Assembly: GCA_046160485.1 (NCBI GenBank)
Contig: JBJXGV010000030.1
Span: forward strand, 1 to 25,756
Source of the DNA: JBJXGV01 sp046160485
GTDB lineage: Bacteria > Orphanbacterota > Orphanbacteria > JBJXGV01
Reading direction: 5' to 3'
DNA: 25,756 nucleotides
The position numbers were made by a program, and so were the translations under genes. Shown piece by piece: positions 24,336-25,756 of this stretch. Each line of letters opens with the position of its first letter. The first letter of the stretch is position 1. Below the pieces are notes generated by a model. That model was given only the letters and a program-made list of their open reading frames with translations. It was not told the origin of the DNA and searched no databases.

Positions 24336-25331
24336 ATGTTGCGGGTCCGTGTCGATGGGAGCCAAGTTCGGATCGGCCGTCACTTCTCTGTCTCGTTCGA
24401 GAGAACGCTGAGAATTCCGGACGACGGCAGCACCTACCCTCTACCGCCGAGCCTCGGGGAATTCCCGGTCCGGCGCGTTTGCGATTACGCCGACCGCGTC
24501 CCCGAGTCCTGGCTGGAGCACGGCGGCGTCTTCCTCCCGATGTACCAGCGCGAGGCGATGTGGCTGTCGTTCAACGCGCCGCACTGGCGCCCGTGCGCGG
24601 TGCAAGTCGGCGTCGGCAAGGTGAACGTGATCTCGGGCCGGCCGTGGGGCGGGCAGCTCGAGGCGCAGCGGCAGAATTATGTGGTCTGTCCCGACCAGCC
24701 ATGGCTCGACGGCATCAACGCGGGCCATGGGATGATCCGGCAGTTCGTCGCGATGCCACTCGGAATGGGTTACACGGTCGAAGGGCAGGTGACGGGGAAG
24801 GAAGAGTTCGGCGGGCTGCAGGTGGCGGTCTTCGATCCGCGGCCTGGGCGGTTCCCGACTCAGCCGCCGCGCGTGCGTCACCGCGGAGGCGATCACTTCT
24901 CTGTCTGCGGACCGGTTCGCTACAGCGAATGCTCTCCCGAGATGGGTCTCGCCGCGGGCGGGCGGATGCGCCAGAAGATCTACCCGGACACCTACGGCAT
25001 CGATTCGTGGGACCCGGCGAATACCGGGCGCGTGTTCGTTCACCTGGTGAATAGCATGGCGTGGCGCGAGATCACCGGCGAAGAGCCGCCTGCGACGCCG
25101 GTCAGCGCGCGCAGCTACAGCGAGCACGGCCTGCCCTGGTTCGATCTCTACGACGAGATCGAGGGCGATGTCTCTCCGGCGCCGGAGTTGGTCGCCGTCA
25201 AGCCGGTCAAAGCGATCGACGCCGAGAAGCAGTTCGGCGCGCAGCAGGATGACGGGTCGGTCGCGATTTCGACCGTCCATGTCGCGATGCTCGACACCGC
25301 CGAAGACGGCGCGACCGTCGACACGCCCTAG
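24336..25331 (+). CDS. Conserved protein of unknown function
   Basis: The protein has 331 residues. ATG 24336 follows AAAGGAG. There is no signal peptide or membrane segment. The sequence looks strongly conserved, with motifs of an uncharacterised family also seen in actinobacteria: RTLRIPDDGSTYPLPPSLG, GGVFLPMYQREAMWLSF, CAVQVGVGKVNVISGRPW, CPDQPWLDGINAGHGMIRQF, VAMPLGMGYTVEGQVTGKEE and FGGLQVAVFDPRPGRF. After residue 180 a more variable part (GLAAGGRMRQKIYPD, SWDPANTGRVFVHLVN) and an acidic tail follow. The family is sometimes labelled 'integral membrane protein', which this sequence does not support. No function should be given. It is divergent from the sigma factor and convergent with the HRDC fragment. 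Confidence 0.85.
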   Translation: MLRVRVDGSQVRIGRHFSVSFERTLRIPDDGSTYPLPPSLGEFPVRRVCDYADRVPESWLEHGGVFLPMYQREAMWLSFNAPHWRPCAVQVGVGKVNVISGRPWGGQLEAQRQNYVVCPDQPWLDGINAGHGMIRQFVAMPLGMGYTVEGQVTGKEEFGGLQVAVFDPRPGRFPTQPPRVRHRGGDHFSVCGPVRYSECSPEMGLAAGGRMRQKIYPDTYGIDSWDPANTGRVFVHLVNSMAWREITGEEPPATPVSARSYSEHGLPWFDLYDEIEGDVSPAPELVAVKPVKAIDAEKQFGAQQDDGSVAISTVHVAMLDTAEDGATVDTP

Positions 25332-25336
25332 CCGGC

Positions 25337-25356
25337 GCGCACACCGTCGTGTGCGC
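25337..25356. terminator. Hairpin between convergent genes
   Basis: GCGCACAC (25337-25344) pairs perfectly with GTGTGCGC (25349-25356) around a four-base loop (CGTC). It starts five bases after the stop at 25331 and lies 11 bases from the stop of the minus-strand HRDC reading. No T run follows on either strand. Confidence 0.5.
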
Positions 25357-25367
25357 CGATACGGACG

Positions 25368-25589
25368 CTACGACTGGCGAAGAACCTCGAGGAACGCGTC
25401 GCCGTAGCGATCGAGTTTGACGGGGCCGACGCCGGAGAGTGCGAGGAGCCCCGCGCGCGTTTGCGGCACGGACTGCGCCATCTGCCGGAGCACGGCATCG
25501 CTGAAGACGATGTAGGCGGGGACGCCCTCGGCGTCGGCGAGGCGCTTGCGCACGACGCGGAGGCGATCGAAGAGCGCGAGGTCTTCCGG
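25368..25589 (-). pseudogene. recQ: RecQ C-terminal fragment (HRDC domain)
   Basis: The minus strand carries a C-terminal HRDC domain that ends at TAG 25368-25370. It reads EDLALFDRLRVVRKRLADAE, GVPAYIVFSDAVLRQMAQ, then RAGLLALSGVGPVKLDRYGD and AFLEVLRQS. These are the conserved 'L...R...A...G.P.Y.vf.d.tL..iA' and 'gvG..k...yG..fl' parts of RecQ HRDC domains, which help RecQ bind DNA structures. The rest of RecQ should lie to the right on the minus strand. Instead the minus frame there is an antisense reading of a plus-strand RecQ helicase segment. The fragment is therefore cut off at its N-terminal side by a rearrangement. Confidence 0.85.
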
Positions 25590-25622
25590 CGCCGTGGCGC
25601 GCGCGTCGGCTGCGGCTGCGCT

Positions 25623-25756
25623 ACCCGGCAGCGCGCGCGCAACCAGGAGGCGTTCGCGCGCGACGATCTCGACGTCATCGTCGCGACCGTCGCGTTCGGG
25701 ATGGGCATCGACAAGAGCAACGTGCGTTTCGTCGTGCATCGCGACATGCCGAAAAG
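25623..25756 (+). pseudogene. recQ: RecQ helicase-domain fragment (motif V region), runs off the window
   Basis: On the plus strand the frame from about 25623 reads TRQRARNQEAFARDDLDV, then IVATVAFGMGIDKSNVRFVV and HRDMPK, and runs off the window. This is the region of RecQ helicase domain 2 around motif V ('ATVAFGMGI.K.NVRFV.H.D.P'). Nothing resembling the N-terminal helicase part (motifs 0-IV) or a start codon with a ribosome site precedes it; the bases to the left encode the HRDC part of a RecQ on the opposite strand. It is a 5'-truncated piece as far as can be seen here. Confidence 0.85.

Noticed and set aside
1..25756. tRNA, rRNA, riboswitch or origin
   Set aside because: I looked for conserved cores and cloverleaf-like stretches in the gaps and saw none that I could support.

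Overview
The window is high-GC bacterial DNA, dense in genes on both strands. Most genes have a clear purine-rich ribosome binding site (GGAGG type) 5-9 bases before the start. Six secreted proteins end in the same FlgD-like immunoglobulin-fold C-terminal domain (a 'PNPF...F.IP' opening in five of them, then 'YD..GR.V...L', 'W.G.D..G', 'PG.Y..RL' and a final basic residue). With a lipoprotein, HflKC and eukaryote-like kinases, this fits a diderm of the FCB group, most like Candidatus Eisenbacteria. That placement is inference from protein style; there is no rRNA or other marker gene here.

Layout. 107-4731: a seven-bladed beta-propeller protein overlaps by ATGA a fungalysin-like (M36) protein whose zinc-binding residues are all replaced, then come a small zinc-ribbon protein and another CTD-bearing secreted protein. 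4741-8400: a small exported protein, a pRiA4b Orf3-family protein, a lipoprotein with 38 Thr-Gly pairs, a HhH-GPD-like protein, a truncated gene remnant and a small WapI/DUF6228-like protein. 8455-10726: an exported protein with a sortase-like LPRTAS tail and a Ser/Thr kinase with an N-terminal membrane domain. 10863-13743: hflK-hflC (ATGA overlap) and a SAM methyltransferase.

14207-21823: a 1378-residue multi-propeller protein, an eight-bladed SBBP-type propeller protein and, on the other strand, a secreted HEFEH metalloprotease with intact catalytic residues. 22038-25331: an EAL-HDOD protein, a sigma-70 family factor, and a conserved protein of unknown function. 25368-25756: two RecQ pieces facing away from each other (HRDC end on the minus strand, helicase motif V region on the plus strand), which indicates an inversion or an assembly chimera at the window edge.

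How it fits together: the CTD proteins look like cargo of one export/anchoring route (propellers, an active protease, a dead protease). HflKC, the kinase, the sigma factor and the EAL-HDOD protein are envelope quality-control and signalling genes that sit as separate units. No CRISPR array, tRNA, rRNA or insertion sequence was seen. The strongest leads are the M36 pseudoprotease, the broken RecQ, the Thr-Gly repeat lipoprotein, and the set of shared CTDs on propellers.
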